Below are positions 1 to 7,488 of a stretch of DNA of 9,059 bases, in pieces. The notes under the pieces were generated by a model, which saw nothing but the letters and a program-made list of their open reading frames with translations, did not search any database and had not been told where the DNA came from. Position 1 is the stretch's first letter. Each line of letters begins with the position of its first letter. A program made the translations under genes and the position numbers. The DNA is from Spirochaetota bacterium. Its GTDB lineage: Bacteria > Spirochaetota > JAHITG01. The stretch spans positions 1 through 9,059 of the forward strand of contig JAHITG010000272.1 of NCBI GenBank assembly GCA_018817865.1. The letters are read 5' to 3'.

Positions 1-20
1 CTTATAATACTTCCAGTCAT
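1..20 (-). CDS. Possible 5' end of a divergent gene running off the left edge
   Basis: On the minus strand an ATG at 20-18 opens a frame with six codons (MTGSII) before the window ends. It is preceded by AAAGGA about 9 bases upstream. Further upstream on the same strand is a TTGACG (70-65) with a 16-base gap to TACATT (48-43), a passable promoter. No protein family can be assigned from six residues. It could equally be chance in AT-rich intergenic DNA; the ribosome-binding site and promoter together are the only support. Confidence 0.25.
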
Positions 21-166
21 TTTTATTAATCCTTTTATTTTTAATGTAATAAACCTCATTTATTCGTCAATGTTTTTATAATAATACTGTTACTGAGAGT
101 ATCTTAATAGTAGATAGAATTAATATATAACTACATTTAATAATACATAAAACTACATAATGTAAC

Positions 167-186
167 AACAGGTCTTCAGACCTGTT
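167..186. repeat. Perfect short hairpin (AACAGGTCT / AGACCTGTT)
   Basis: Nine-base arms, 167-175 and 178-186, are perfect inverted copies separated by two bases. A folded RNA would open the innermost pairs. No clean T-run follows on either strand, so it is a weak terminator candidate at best. It lies in the non-coding stretch upstream of ssnA, well above that gene's promoter. Confidence 0.5.
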
Positions 187-218
187 ATAAAATATTAACT
201 ATATCTAATAATCCTAAG

Positions 219-266
219 ATTCCGGGTCTCGTCCTGCTTGACAGGACTCGCCCGGAATGACATTCC
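219..266. repeat. REP-like two-step hairpin with GGAATG/CATTCC tail
   Basis: ATTCCGGG (219-226) pairs with CCCGGAAT (251-258), and an inner stem GTCCTG (231-236) pairs with CAGGAC (242-247). They are separated by small internal loops and a CTTGA apical loop. The 3' arm overlaps a second palindrome, GGAATG-A-CATTCC (254-266). It is far more GC-rich than the surrounding sequence, which is typical of dispersed palindromic repeats of the REP/dRS3 type that begin or end in ATTCC/GGAAT. Only one copy is visible here, so its repetitive nature is inferred. It could instead be a terminator without a U-tail. Confidence 0.45.
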
Positions 267-311
267 TGAACAGCAGATAAAAAAATTAAATACCGGATAC
301 AGACATTCTAT

Positions 312-339
312 TTGACAAGAGTATATAATATGCTATACT
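312..339 (+). promoter_or_regulatory. Sigma-70-type promoter for the ssnA-HD operon
   Basis: A perfect TTGACA (312-317), a 16-base spacer and TATACT (334-339) are preceded by an extended -10 TG (331-332). Transcription would start near 346 and leave a leader of about 27 bases before ssnA. It reads as a strong housekeeping promoter with no obvious operator. An overlapping TATAAT at 324-329 is too close to the -35 to be used with it. Confidence 0.7.
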
Positions 340-372
340 GATAACAGCCTTTTATTAAAAGGAGGCAATCCA

Positions 373-1722
373 ATGAAACCTGAGAAAAGATCATTTATTC
401 TGGGAAACGGCCGGCTGATAACCCTGGGGGAGGAGAACAGGATCATCAGGAACGGGTCGGTAGTCATTGAAGATAACCTTATTAAAGATCTGGGAAATAC
501 GGAAGAGATGAAGAAGAGATATCCCGATCTCAAATTCCTGGATGTAAAAGGAAAGGTCATCATGCCCGGGCTGGTAAATGTTCATCATCATCTTTACAGC
601 ACTTTCGCCTGCGGGATCAGCACTGAACCGGCAGGCAATTTTGTCGAGATCCTTGAAAAACTCTGGTGGAAACTGGACAGGGCCCTGCTCCTGGATGATA
701 TCTATTACAGCTCTGTCATTCCCCTGATAAAATGTATTAAAAGCGGTACCACTACGATCATTGATCACCATGCCTCACCGAATGCGATCAAGGGAAGTCT
801 AAAAAGAATTGCAAAAGCATGCAAAAAGATCGGGGTCCGAAGTGTCCTCTGCTATGAGGTCACGGACCGGAACGGATCGGCCGAGGCCGGGAAAGGGATC
901 AGGGAAAATACAGGTTTTATAAAAAAATACGGCCGAAATCAGGATGAGATGCTGGGGGCTTTATTCGGGTTTCATGCTTCCATGACATTAAGTGATAAGA
1001 CCATAAAAAAAGCAGTAAAAGCCATGGCAGACAAAAACTGCGGTTTTCATATTCATGTTGCAGAAGATAAAGCGGATGTAGAGGACTCAAGATCAAAACA
1101 TAAAAAGCCCGTTGTACACCGGTTACAGGACCTTGGTGTTCTGGGTGAAAAGACCATTGCAGCACACTGTATTCATGTTAATGAAGAGGAGATGGATATC
1201 CTCGCGCAAACCGGGACCACTGCTGTGAACAACCCTTCCTCCAATATGAATAATGCAGTGGGAACAGCGGACATCCTGAAACTTCTTCAGAAAGGGGTCC
1301 AAACCGGCCTGGGAACGGATGGTATGACCTCCAATATGCTGGAAGAAGTAAAGACGGCATTCCTGATCCAGCATCATCAGAAGAATGATCCCCGTGTAGC
1401 TTTTGTGGAAGCGGTTGATATGCTGACCAAAACCAATCCAAAGATCGCCAGCCGATATTTTAAACACAAGGTAGGTGTAATAGAGAAGGATGCCTTTGCC
1501 GATATTATTGTGGTGGATTATTATCCGTTTACCCCCATGAATGAAGATAATTTTTACGGGCATTTTGTATACGGGATCGGGTCCTCCCTTATAGATACTA
1601 CCATTATAAATGGTAAAATACTGTATCAGAATAAAAAACTGAAAGGGATCAATGAAGAGAAGCTGAATGCAACAGCCGCGACCTTTGCACAAAATGTCTG
1701 GAAGAGGATACAGGACCAATGA
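373..1722 (+). CDS. ssnA: SsnA-family putative aminohydrolase
   Basis: A 449-residue cytosolic amidohydrolase-superfamily enzyme, expected to hydrolytically deaminate a nucleobase-like or heterocyclic substrate with a metal in a TIM-barrel active site. Visible ligands are the HxH pair (H71, H73) after PGLVN, the SsnA-like DHHASP motif (131-136), HIHVAED (H228, E231), the AAH histidine (H265) and the GLGTDG aspartate (D316). The NLWWxLDRAL-like stretch (KLWWKLDRAL) and SNMNN also resemble E. coli SsnA, and the length matches. The start is fixed by AAGGAGG at 359-365, seven bases before the ATG. Known of the family: ssnA sits in ygfK/hyuA/xdhD-type clusters linked to anaerobic purine breakdown, but its exact substrate is not something I can state. 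None of those partners is in this window. It is coupled to the next gene by an ATGA overlap. A guanine- or atrazine-chlorohydrolase-like role is the alternative. Confidence 0.88.
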   Translation: MKPEKRSFILGNGRLITLGEENRIIRNGSVVIEDNLIKDLGNTEEMKKRYPDLKFLDVKGKVIMPGLVNVHHHLYSTFACGISTEPAGNFVEILEKLWWKLDRALLLDDIYYSSVIPLIKCIKSGTTTIIDHHASPNAIKGSLKRIAKACKKIGVRSVLCYEVTDRNGSAEAGKGIRENTGFIKKYGRNQDEMLGALFGFHASMTLSDKTIKKAVKAMADKNCGFHIHVAEDKADVEDSRSKHKKPVVHRLQDLGVLGEKTIAAHCIHVNEEEMDILAQTGTTAVNNPSSNMNNAVGTADILKLLQKGVQTGLGTDGMTSNMLEEVKTAFLIQHHQKNDPRVAFVEAVDMLTKTNPKIASRYFKHKVGVIEKDAFADIIVVDYYPFTPMNEDNFYGHFVYGIGSSLIDTTIINGKILYQNKKLKGINEEKLNATAATFAQNVWKRIQDQ

Positions 1723-3167
1723 TCAACCAGTTAGAATGGATACGGGATGTCATCTATGACTATATTTATTTCACTAAAAAAGATGACTCGAAATACACAA
1801 GTGAAAAACAGATCATCGATTCCCCCTGGTTCCAGAGATTGCGAAGAATACTGCAGCTCCAATCCTCATGGATGGTCTTTCCAAATGCGGTTCATTCCCG
1901 GTTCCTCCACAGCCTCGGTACCATGCAGCTGGCGGGAACGCTGGCAGGACAATTATACCCGTTCTTCAAAGAAGCCTTTCCCGGTGAATATATTCCTGAA
2001 GAAAAAAATCATGTTATCGAAATTTTTCGTATTGCCGGCCTTTTACATGACATCGGACATGCTCCCCTGGGCCATCTGATCGATGACATTTATACTTACA
2101 AACTCTACCATAAAACACATGAAGATATCTCCTGCAGGATCATCACACAGGAGTTGGGTGAAATTATTAAAAAGATACGCATTTCCCCTGAAGGCCCGTT
2201 TGAAAAAGAGATCGATCCTGAACTGATCATAAAATTCGTCAAATTACCGAAAAACTTCAAAGGCTACGCCCTCTGGGAACAGGTCTTCTCCAAGATCATG
2301 TTCGGCGTTTACAGTGTTGATACCATTGATTTTCTTCTCAGGGATAAATATTTCACCGGTATACGGGAAGTGGGGGATATCAACTATGTCAATCTCTTCA
2401 ATCAGTCCTTTATCTCCGACAGAGGCCTGACCCTGAAAAAAGCCGGGCTCTCTAATCTGCATTCCCTTTTAAGTATCCGGCTGGCCATGTTCAAGAATGT
2501 TTATTTTAATGAGAAAAAGATCATTATTGAAAAATCTCTTGCACGCCTCCTGCCGGATATTTTCAAGATACTGAAATTAGGCGATCCCACAAAAAACCTC
2601 GATAAATTCCTTCTTCTTGATGATTTCAGCCTCATGACCCACATCAGGGGATGGAATACAGAGAAGAAGGGGGTAAAAAAAGAACTCTCTCAGGAATGGC
2701 TTAAGATCTTTGACAGAAGAGATATCTTCTTTAAAAAAATATTTGAAAAGGAAAAATATTATTATGAATTTATAAATAAAAATCATATAATGAACAATGA
2801 TGAACTTACCACCAAATTAAAAAAAATATTAAAGGATAAGGAATTCACCGTTTCCCATGATATTCTGGATGTCAGAAATCAGAATCTCTTTTTACATGCA
2901 ATAAAAAAAGAGAAAATACAGGAAACGGATAATACAAGATCCGTTGGATTGTATGATGAAGGTACAGGAAAATTTCTTAGCAAAGATGATGAATCCATAA
3001 TGGCGGATATACCGCTGAAATATTCTGTTTTAAGGATCTTTGCGGATAAAGATTCGAATATCTCCGCTTTAGGAGAGAAAGAGATACAGGATTCCCAACT
3101 GGAACTGGAGCTGGAGAACGAGCAGATAAATGAAAACAAAGGACGGACCGAGATCACCAACGTATAA
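1719..3167 (+). CDS. HD-domain phosphohydrolase (SAMHD1/dGTPase-like)
   Basis: A 482-residue protein with the H...HD...D metal-binding signature of the HD superfamily, in the arrangement seen in SAMHD1 and bacterial dNTP triphosphohydrolases (COG1078-like). The parts are SRFLHSLGT (H64), GLLHDIGHAPLGH (H110, D111, H114) and VDTIDFLLRD (D201). The N-terminal FQRLRRILQL is also typical. By homology it would remove triphosphate from dNTPs or act on a related nucleotide; the substrate is inferred. The conserved part ends around residue 240-300. The rest is lysine-rich and divergent, ending in an acidic Glu-rich tail (about 455-475) with low-complexity character. Its ATG overlaps the ssnA stop (ATGA, 1719-1722), so translation is probably coupled. 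The ribosome-binding site AGAGG (1703-1707) is weak. Co-expression with an aminohydrolase suggests a purine or nucleotide housekeeping role. Confidence 0.8.
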   Translation: MINQLEWIRDVIYDYIYFTKKDDSKYTSEKQIIDSPWFQRLRRILQLQSSWMVFPNAVHSRFLHSLGTMQLAGTLAGQLYPFFKEAFPGEYIPEEKNHVIEIFRIAGLLHDIGHAPLGHLIDDIYTYKLYHKTHEDISCRIITQELGEIIKKIRISPEGPFEKEIDPELIIKFVKLPKNFKGYALWEQVFSKIMFGVYSVDTIDFLLRDKYFTGIREVGDINYVNLFNQSFISDRGLTLKKAGLSNLHSLLSIRLAMFKNVYFNEKKIIIEKSLARLLPDIFKILKLGDPTKNLDKFLLLDDFSLMTHIRGWNTEKKGVKKELSQEWLKIFDRRDIFFKKIFEKEKYYYEFINKNHIMNNDELTTKLKKILKDKEFTVSHDILDVRNQNLFLHAIKKEKIQETDNTRSVGLYDEGTGKFLSKDDESIMADIPLKYSVLRIFADKDSNISALGEKEIQDSQLELELENEQINENKGRTEITNV

Positions 3168-3206
3168 AGGATGTTTTATTATTACAATGCATGATTAAAT
3201 TTTTTT

Positions 3207-3369
3207 AATACCACAGAGGCACAGAGTCACAGAGAATAAAAAAAACAGTTAAAAATTTTTAAAATAATTTATATATCTTATTATTAAATTTTTGATTTAA
3301 TTAATAAAATTTAGTATTTAAAATTTATTTTTTACTCTGAGCCTCTGTGTCTCTGTGGTATTTTTTTTA
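3207..3369 (+). repeat. Large inverted repeat of CACAGAG octamers, terminator-like
   Basis: The left arm has three tandem 8-mers, CCACAGAG, GCACAGAG and TCACAGAG (3211-3234). The right arm has their inverted counterparts, CTCTGAGC, CTCTGTGT and CTCTGTGG (3335-3358). Both arms are flanked by AATA/TATT, and the stem is about 28 bp with a few mismatches. The arms enclose roughly 100 bases of almost pure A/T sequence. The right arm runs directly into eight T residues (3361-3368), so the plus-strand transcript of the HD gene would end in a stem plus U-tract. That makes this a plausible terminator for the ssnA operon despite the large loop. From memory, similar CCACAGAG/CACAGAG repeats recur between genes in many environmental bacteria; this could not be checked here. 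Confidence 0.6.
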
Positions 3370-3381
3370 ACATATATATTA

Positions 3382-3409
3382 TTGACTTTTTACGATTCTA
3401 CTATATATT
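3382..3409 (+). promoter_or_regulatory. Promoter for the unknown gene at 3454
   Basis: TTGACT (3382-3387), a 16-base spacer and TATATT (3404-3409) predict a transcription start near 3416. It lies just after the T-run that closes the inverted repeat, so the following gene has its own transcript rather than being the third member of the ssnA operon. Confidence 0.5.
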
Positions 3410-3435
3410 TATTTATACAACTGTTATTGCTGAAA

Positions 3436-3443
3436 AAGGGGGA
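3436..3443 (+). promoter_or_regulatory. Ribosome-binding site that fixes the start at 3454
   Basis: AAGGGGGAG-type sequence at 3435-3443 lies ten bases before ATG 3454. The upstream in-frame ATG at 3355 lies inside the inverted repeat, precedes the promoter and has no Shine-Dalgarno, so it is not the start. Confidence 0.7.
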
Positions 3444-3453
3444 GCCAAATAAA

Positions 3454-4296
3454 ATGAACATTCCGGAAAGTATTGAAAAGATTATCATCAATTCCGTGCT
3501 GAATCCTGCATTTATTGTTAAAAGGATCCTCCGCATCCCTCCTGTTGATATAGCAGAAGGCGTCAATCTGAAAATGATCGAATACCTGATAAATGATTTC
3601 AAAGAACTGATCCCCACGAGCCTGGAGGATACGGATATTCTGATAAAACCTATCCCGGATTATGAAAAATACTTCCTTCATTTTGTAAGAGAACACCGGG
3701 TAAACTCACGGAAGTATATCTATATCTTCAAGATAGACCTGCAGTACGGAGGCGGAGGAAAGCCCATTGCAGATGTTAAAGACCCGCATGGGTTCATGCC
3801 GGGATGTGAAACAAATAAGATCTTTTATCATTCCATGCTTATTCCCGTAGAAAAGATAGACCATAAGGATAAAAGGATCGTATCTTTTACACCCCGTGTA
3901 TATACGGAAGCGCAAAAACAGATCACAACCAGCTCAAAAAAATACATAGTTTCAGAACTTTTTGATCAGCAGGATTTCTCTGATATCAGCAAAAAGCTGA
4001 CAGATACTTTTTATCCGGAAGAGGGGTCATTCGATCCTGTGGCTGATTACTATCCTGTAAAATTCGAATATTCCACTTTAGCACTGAACCTTTTATATGC
4101 GGATAAAGCGATGATCGACAGGATACTGCCTGCTTTTGATAAAATGGTCCGTATTGTTCTGGATGGGGAATCAGAGGAGATCCTCACAGAAGAAGATTAT
4201 AAGATGATCAGGTCATTCTATTCCCTGTATCAATTTGAACGGAAAGTAAATGAAAACAGAGACGTCTACTGGGATGTGACCATCTCCTCTTTATAA
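3454..4296 (+). CDS. Uncharacterised 280-residue protein
   Basis: I do not recognise this protein. It begins MNIPESIEKI, shows no signal peptide or membrane segment, and looks cytosolic. It is rich in Asp, Glu, Lys, Ile and Tyr. The middle carries a glycine stretch, DLQYGGGGKP (about 95-104), followed by a DPHGFMPGC segment that looks conserved and could form a ligand or catalytic loop. The C-terminal part, from about residue 205, appears helical, with SxLALNLLYADKAMIDRILPAFDKMVR. The start is chosen from the ribosome-binding site at 3436-3443; a longer in-frame version from 3355 would add 33 hydrophobic residues encoded by the repeat and promoter DNA. It has its own promoter, and it converges on nrdG with only 13 bases between the stop codons, leaving no room for a conventional terminator. 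Confidence 0.8.
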   Translation: MNIPESIEKIIINSVLNPAFIVKRILRIPPVDIAEGVNLKMIEYLINDFKELIPTSLEDTDILIKPIPDYEKYFLHFVREHRVNSRKYIYIFKIDLQYGGGGKPIADVKDPHGFMPGCETNKIFYHSMLIPVEKIDHKDKRIVSFTPRVYTEAQKQITTSSKKYIVSELFDQQDFSDISKKLTDTFYPEEGSFDPVADYYPVKFEYSTLALNLLYADKAMIDRILPAFDKMVRIVLDGESEEILTEEDYKMIRSFYSLYQFERKVNENRDVYWDVTISSL

Positions 4297-4309
4297 TGAA
4301 AACGAAAAT

Positions 4310-4978
4310 TTATATACGAAGGATATTCTGAAAGCTGCTGATATCTTCTTCAGAATACTGTTCTTCCTGTAAAAGGTTCTGGTCGATGATCTTCTCTGCG
4401 GCGTTAAAATTAACGATCTTATATCTGCTTTTATCTTTAAAATAAGTTCCCATGGTCTGAAGGTCTTTGATATTTAAGAACGGCTGGACTACCGTTGTTC
4501 GAAATTCATACTCAAGGCCTGAGGATTCTATAATGCCGATGCTGGATCTAATATCATCTATATTCACATCACTGTCCGTAACAGTGTCATATTTATCGAA
4601 CGGCGCTTTAATATCCATGGCAATATAATCGATGAGCTTCCTCGTAATGAGGTTATTCAGTACATCCGGATTACTCCCGTTGGTATCCAGTTTTACTGAA
4701 AACCCGCTGCGTTTAATTTCCTTCAGGAAATCCGCCAGTCCTTCCTGGATGGTCGGTTCTCCCCCGGTAATGACGACTCCTTCCAGAAAACCTTTGCGGG
4801 AATTAAAAAGCTTTAATATATTCTGTTCGGAGTATAAAGTACCGTAAAGTTCGGATAAGACCAGTTCGGAATTATGACAGAATGGACATCTGAAATTACA
4901 CCCTTGAGTAAAGATGACCGCAGCGATCTTACCGGGGTAGTCAATAAGCGAAAACTTTAATAACCCGCCTATTTTCAT
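4310..4978 (-). CDS. nrdG: Anaerobic ribonucleotide reductase activating protein
   Basis: A 222-residue radical-SAM activase that uses a [4Fe-4S] cluster and S-adenosylmethionine to create the glycyl radical on NrdD. The cluster-binding CxxxCxxC is C27, C31 and C34 in QGCNFRCPFCHN. The SAM-binding GGEP is at 72-75 (ITGGEPTIQ). The opening SLIDYPGKIAAVIFTQG is characteristic of the NrdG2-type branch rather than the shorter E. coli NrdG. The barrel continues with LDTNGSNP and DYIAMDIKAP. The ATG overlaps the nrdD stop codon by four bases (ATGA), so the two are translated together. The stop codon lies 13 bases from that of the convergent upstream gene. Pyruvate formate-lyase activase is the nearest alternative, but the fused context with nrdD decides it. 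Confidence 0.93.
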   Translation of the reverse strand: MKIGGLLKFSLIDYPGKIAAVIFTQGCNFRCPFCHNSELVLSELYGTLYSEQNILKLFNSRKGFLEGVVITGGEPTIQEGLADFLKEIKRSGFSVKLDTNGSNPDVLNNLITRKLIDYIAMDIKAPFDKYDTVTDSDVNIDDIRSSIGIIESSGLEYEFRTTVVQPFLNIKDLQTMGTYFKDKSRYKIVNFNAAEKIIDQNLLQEEQYSEEDISSFQNILRI

Positions 4979-7074
4979 ATCTTGATATTCTTCCTCATGC
5001 TGTATTCTGATTTTTTCCCTTTATTCCACTGGTTAACCGGTCTCAGGTATCCTACTACACGCGAATAGACTTCACATCCCTTTTGACATTTCGGGCAGAC
5101 CTCCACTTCACCATCCAGATATCCGCAGGAAGGACATACACTGAAGGTGGGGGTAATGGAAAAATAGGGAAGTTTATACTTTTGGCAGATCTTTTTGGCC
5201 AGATTTTTAACTGTCCGGGGATCTTTGATCTTTTCACCTACAAAAAGATGGATCACGGTACCTCCGGTATATTTTGACTGAAGCTCATCCTGCTGATCCA
5301 GGATGTCAAAAAGGTCATCGCTGAAATTGACCGGCGGCTGCGAAGAGTTCGTATAATAGGGAGCAATCTCATTATCATCTCCGTTTGCACTGATAATGTC
5401 ATGGTATCTTTTTTTATCAAGCAGGGCCAGACGGTATGATGTCCCTTCAGCCGGGGTTGCTTCAAGATTAAAATTATTTCCGGTCTCTTCCTGATAACGC
5501 AGCAATTTTTCCCGCATGAAATCCATAACTTTCAGTGCGAAGGCATTACCCTTGTCCGTTACGATACTTTCACCAAAAAAATTCATACAGGCTTCATTCA
5601 TTCCGACCAGACCGATGGTAGAAAAATGGTTCTTCCAGTATTGATCGAACCGCTTCTTTACATTGCGCAGGTAAAATTTCATGTACGGATACAGATTATC
5701 ATCTGTAAACTGCTCCAGGATCTTTCTCTTTAATTCCAGGCTGTCTTTGGCAAGGTCCATTAAACCGGTTAAATGTGTGAAAAACTCCTCTTCACTATCA
5801 GAAATATATCCCAGCCGGGGCATATTTATAGTGACAACGCCGATAGAACCTGTGAGCGGAGAAGATCCGAATAAACCGCCTCCCCTCCTCTGCAGTTCCC
5901 TGTTATCGATCCTCAACCGGCAGCACATGCTTCGGGCATCTTCCGGATTCATATCCGAATGAACAAAATTGGCAAAATACGGGATCCCATATTTTGCCGT
6001 CATTTCCCATAAAAGTGTAAGCTCTGAATTTTCCCAATCAAAATCTTTAGTGATATTATATGTAGGAATCGGGAAAGTAAAGACACGGCCTTTTGCATCA
6101 CCATCCAGCATAACCTCAAGAAAAGCCTTGTTCAGAATATCCATCTCCTTTTTAAATTCCTTATAGGTCCTGTCCTGAACCTTTCCGCCGATGATCACTC
6201 CCTGGTCAGCATAATAAGAAGGAACATTTAGATCCATAGTGATATTAGTAAAGGGGGTCTGAAACCCGACCCTCGTCGGAACATTTACATTAAATAGAAA
6301 TTCCTGAAGCGCCTGCTTCACTTCTTTATAACTCAGCTTATCATATTTAATGAAAGGAGCTAAAAGGGTATCAAAATTGGAAAAAGCCTGGGCTCCGGCA
6401 GCTTCACCCTGAAGTGTATAAAAAAAATTAACGACCTGCCCCAGAGCACTCCTGAAATGTCTGGCCGGTTTCGATTCTACTTTTCCCGATGCTCCCTGAA
6501 AACCCTTTATTAAAAGGTCATAAAGATCCCATCCCACACAGTACACACTTAGAAGGCCGAGGTCATGTACATGCACATCACCACTGTTATGAGCCTCTTT
6601 TATATACGGAGGGTAGATCTTATTCAGCCAGTAGATCTTACTGATCTCGGAAGAGATATAATTATTCAGTCCCTGGAGGGAAAAACTCATATTACTGTTC
6701 TCATTTACCTGCCAGTCGATCCTCTTTAAATACTGGTCTACCAGATCCACATTAAATTTCGACGTGATCTCTCTTATTTTAGACCGCTGATCACGATAGA
6801 TAATATATGCCTTAGCTGTTTTTTTATAGGTGGAGGATAAGAGTATCTCTTCTACTATGTCCTGGATCTCTTCGACCGTAGGCGTGCGCTCTTCCAGGAT
6901 ATACTGGAGGAGATTGACCACCCTGATGGTAAGCTTTTTTGCCATTTTTTCATCAATCTCTCCTGTTGCCTCTCCGGCTTTTCGAATGGCTGAAGTGATC
7001 TTCCCCGGATTAAAATCATCCAGATGGCCGTTCCGCTTACGTATCTTATTGATGGTCTTTACCCTGACAGGCAT
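4975..7074 (-). CDS. nrdD: Anaerobic ribonucleoside-triphosphate reductase (class III)
   Basis: A 699-residue glycyl-radical enzyme that reduces NTPs to dNTPs without oxygen in the cytosol. An N-terminal ATP-cone (about residues 5-95, with VRVKTINKIRKRNG and DDFNPGKI) should give allosteric control. The catalytic barrel holds C179 (YCVGWD) and M383-C384-C385 (SMCCRL). C179 and C385 fall where T4 NrdD has C79 and C290, and M383 where it has M288. The C-terminal zinc ribbon uses C647, C650, C660 and C663. The radical glycine is G675 in RVVGYLRPV. As I recall, the Met together with both cysteines marks the formate-dependent subgroup. Length is normal for the family (E. coli about 712). The start is fixed by GGGAGGA (7081-7087 on the plus strand, read in reverse) six bases upstream. 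It is first in the nrdD-nrdG operon. Confidence 0.95.
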   Translation of the reverse strand: MPVRVKTINKIRKRNGHLDDFNPGKITSAIRKAGEATGEIDEKMAKKLTIRVVNLLQYILEERTPTVEEIQDIVEEILLSSTYKKTAKAYIIYRDQRSKIREITSKFNVDLVDQYLKRIDWQVNENSNMSFSLQGLNNYISSEISKIYWLNKIYPPYIKEAHNSGDVHVHDLGLLSVYCVGWDLYDLLIKGFQGASGKVESKPARHFRSALGQVVNFFYTLQGEAAGAQAFSNFDTLLAPFIKYDKLSYKEVKQALQEFLFNVNVPTRVGFQTPFTNITMDLNVPSYYADQGVIIGGKVQDRTYKEFKKEMDILNKAFLEVMLDGDAKGRVFTFPIPTYNITKDFDWENSELTLLWEMTAKYGIPYFANFVHSDMNPEDARSMCCRLRIDNRELQRRGGGLFGSSPLTGSIGVVTINMPRLGYISDSEEEFFTHLTGLMDLAKDSLELKRKILEQFTDDNLYPYMKFYLRNVKKRFDQYWKNHFSTIGLVGMNEACMNFFGESIVTDKGNAFALKVMDFMREKLLRYQEETGNNFNLEATPAEGTSYRLALLDKKRYHDIISANGDDNEIAPYYTNSSQPPVNFSDDLFDILDQQDELQSKYTGGTVIHLFVGEKIKDPRTVKNLAKKICQKYKLPYFSITPTFSVCPSCGYLDGEVEVCPKCQKGCEVYSRVVGYLRPVNQWNKGKKSEYSMRKNIKI

Positions 7075-7311
7075 AATAAATCCTCCCGTAATATTACTCC
7101 CCTTTATCTAAGAGATCTGCTCTATATACAAACTAAAAACGCACTTTTTCCTTTAAACAAAAATGCCGCATTACCGGCTCTTTCTGCTTTAAAGTTCATT
7201 CCCTTTTATTATTTATTAAATCCCACGGATTGTATTTACTTTTTTCTTATAAAGAATACGCCTTGCTGCGTTTTAAAACCAACAGGAGTGATCTATGAAA
7301 TGATCGCAGTT
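7075..7311 (-). other. nrdD leader region, no gene seen
   Basis: About 240 bases lie between the nrdD start and the candidate promoter upstream. Apart from the ribosome-binding site at 7081-7087, only weak pairing is visible: GCCG/CGGC near 7164-7178, followed by a short T-run in the nrdD direction, and ACGC/GCGT at 7258-7271. I find no recognisable riboswitch, T-box or convincing NrdR-box pair. If transcription starts near 7305, this is a long untranslated leader, which could carry post-transcriptional control. Confidence 0.4.
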
Positions 7312-7371
7312 ATTATATATGGAACATATATGGAATATTTTTTTAATCAATATTTAATCAAACTTTAATCA
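7312..7371 (-). promoter_or_regulatory. Candidate nrdD promoter with three phased TTTAATCA boxes
   Basis: In the nrdD direction a perfect TATAAT lies at 7317-7312 without a good -35 element. Where the -35 should be and just upstream are three identical boxes, TTTAATCA on the plus strand at 7342-7349, 7353-7360 and 7364-7371, spaced exactly 11 bp, one helical turn. Their centres fall at about -40, -51 and -62 from the predicted start. This geometry suits an activator that binds tandem direct repeats on one face of DNA, as OmpR/PhoB-family response regulators do. The regulator itself is not identified. Confidence 0.5.
7315..7335. repeat. Paired direct repeat ATATATGGAA over the -10 region
   Basis: ATATATGGAA occurs at 7315-7324 and again at 7326-7335, an 11-bp period like the TTTAATCA boxes beside it. 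The first copy overlaps the candidate -10 of the nrdD promoter, so a protein bound here would be expected to repress. The sequence is simple and AT-rich, which lowers confidence. Confidence 0.4.
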
Positions 7372-7440
7372 TAAAATAACAACTTAATATATCTGTTTTA
7401 TCTTATAAGTCAAGAAGTTTTTGAAAAAGATATGATCGAA

Positions 7441-7477
7441 AAGAAATTAAAATGCATTACATGCATTTTAATTTCTT
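7441..7477. repeat. Perfect palindrome, 17-bp arms, 3-base loop
   Basis: AAGAAATTAAAATGCAT (7441-7457) and its exact reverse complement (7461-7477) flank TAC. It is AT-rich with no T-run after it. It is the first of two perfect palindromes in the non-coding DNA to the left of the IS110 element, and could be a REP-like target, a cruciform site or the end of a decayed element. Its ATGCATTTTAA half recurs in weaker form in the hairpin at 7567-7586. Confidence 0.85.
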
Positions 7478-7488
7478 AACTCTGCTTA

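Noticed and set aside
3355..3453. Upstream in-frame extension of the gene at 3454 giving a hydrophobic N-terminus that resembles a membrane anchor
   Set aside because: The extension is encoded by the right arm of the inverted repeat, its T-run and the promoter. It has no Shine-Dalgarno, while ATG 3454 has a good one.
4297..4309. Bidirectional terminator between the convergent genes
   Set aside because: Only 13 bases separate the stop codons and they contain no inverted repeat.
7024..7368. Open frame of 114 codons on the plus strand
   Set aside because: It overlaps the 5' end of nrdD in antisense and then runs through the leader and operator repeats. There is no ribosome-binding site and no protein-like composition.
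7075..7400. NrdR boxes or a cobalamin-type riboswitch upstream of nrdD
   Set aside because: No pair of ACACWATATATWGTGT-like boxes and no recognisable riboswitch core is visible; the AT-rich repeats only loosely resemble a NrdR box.
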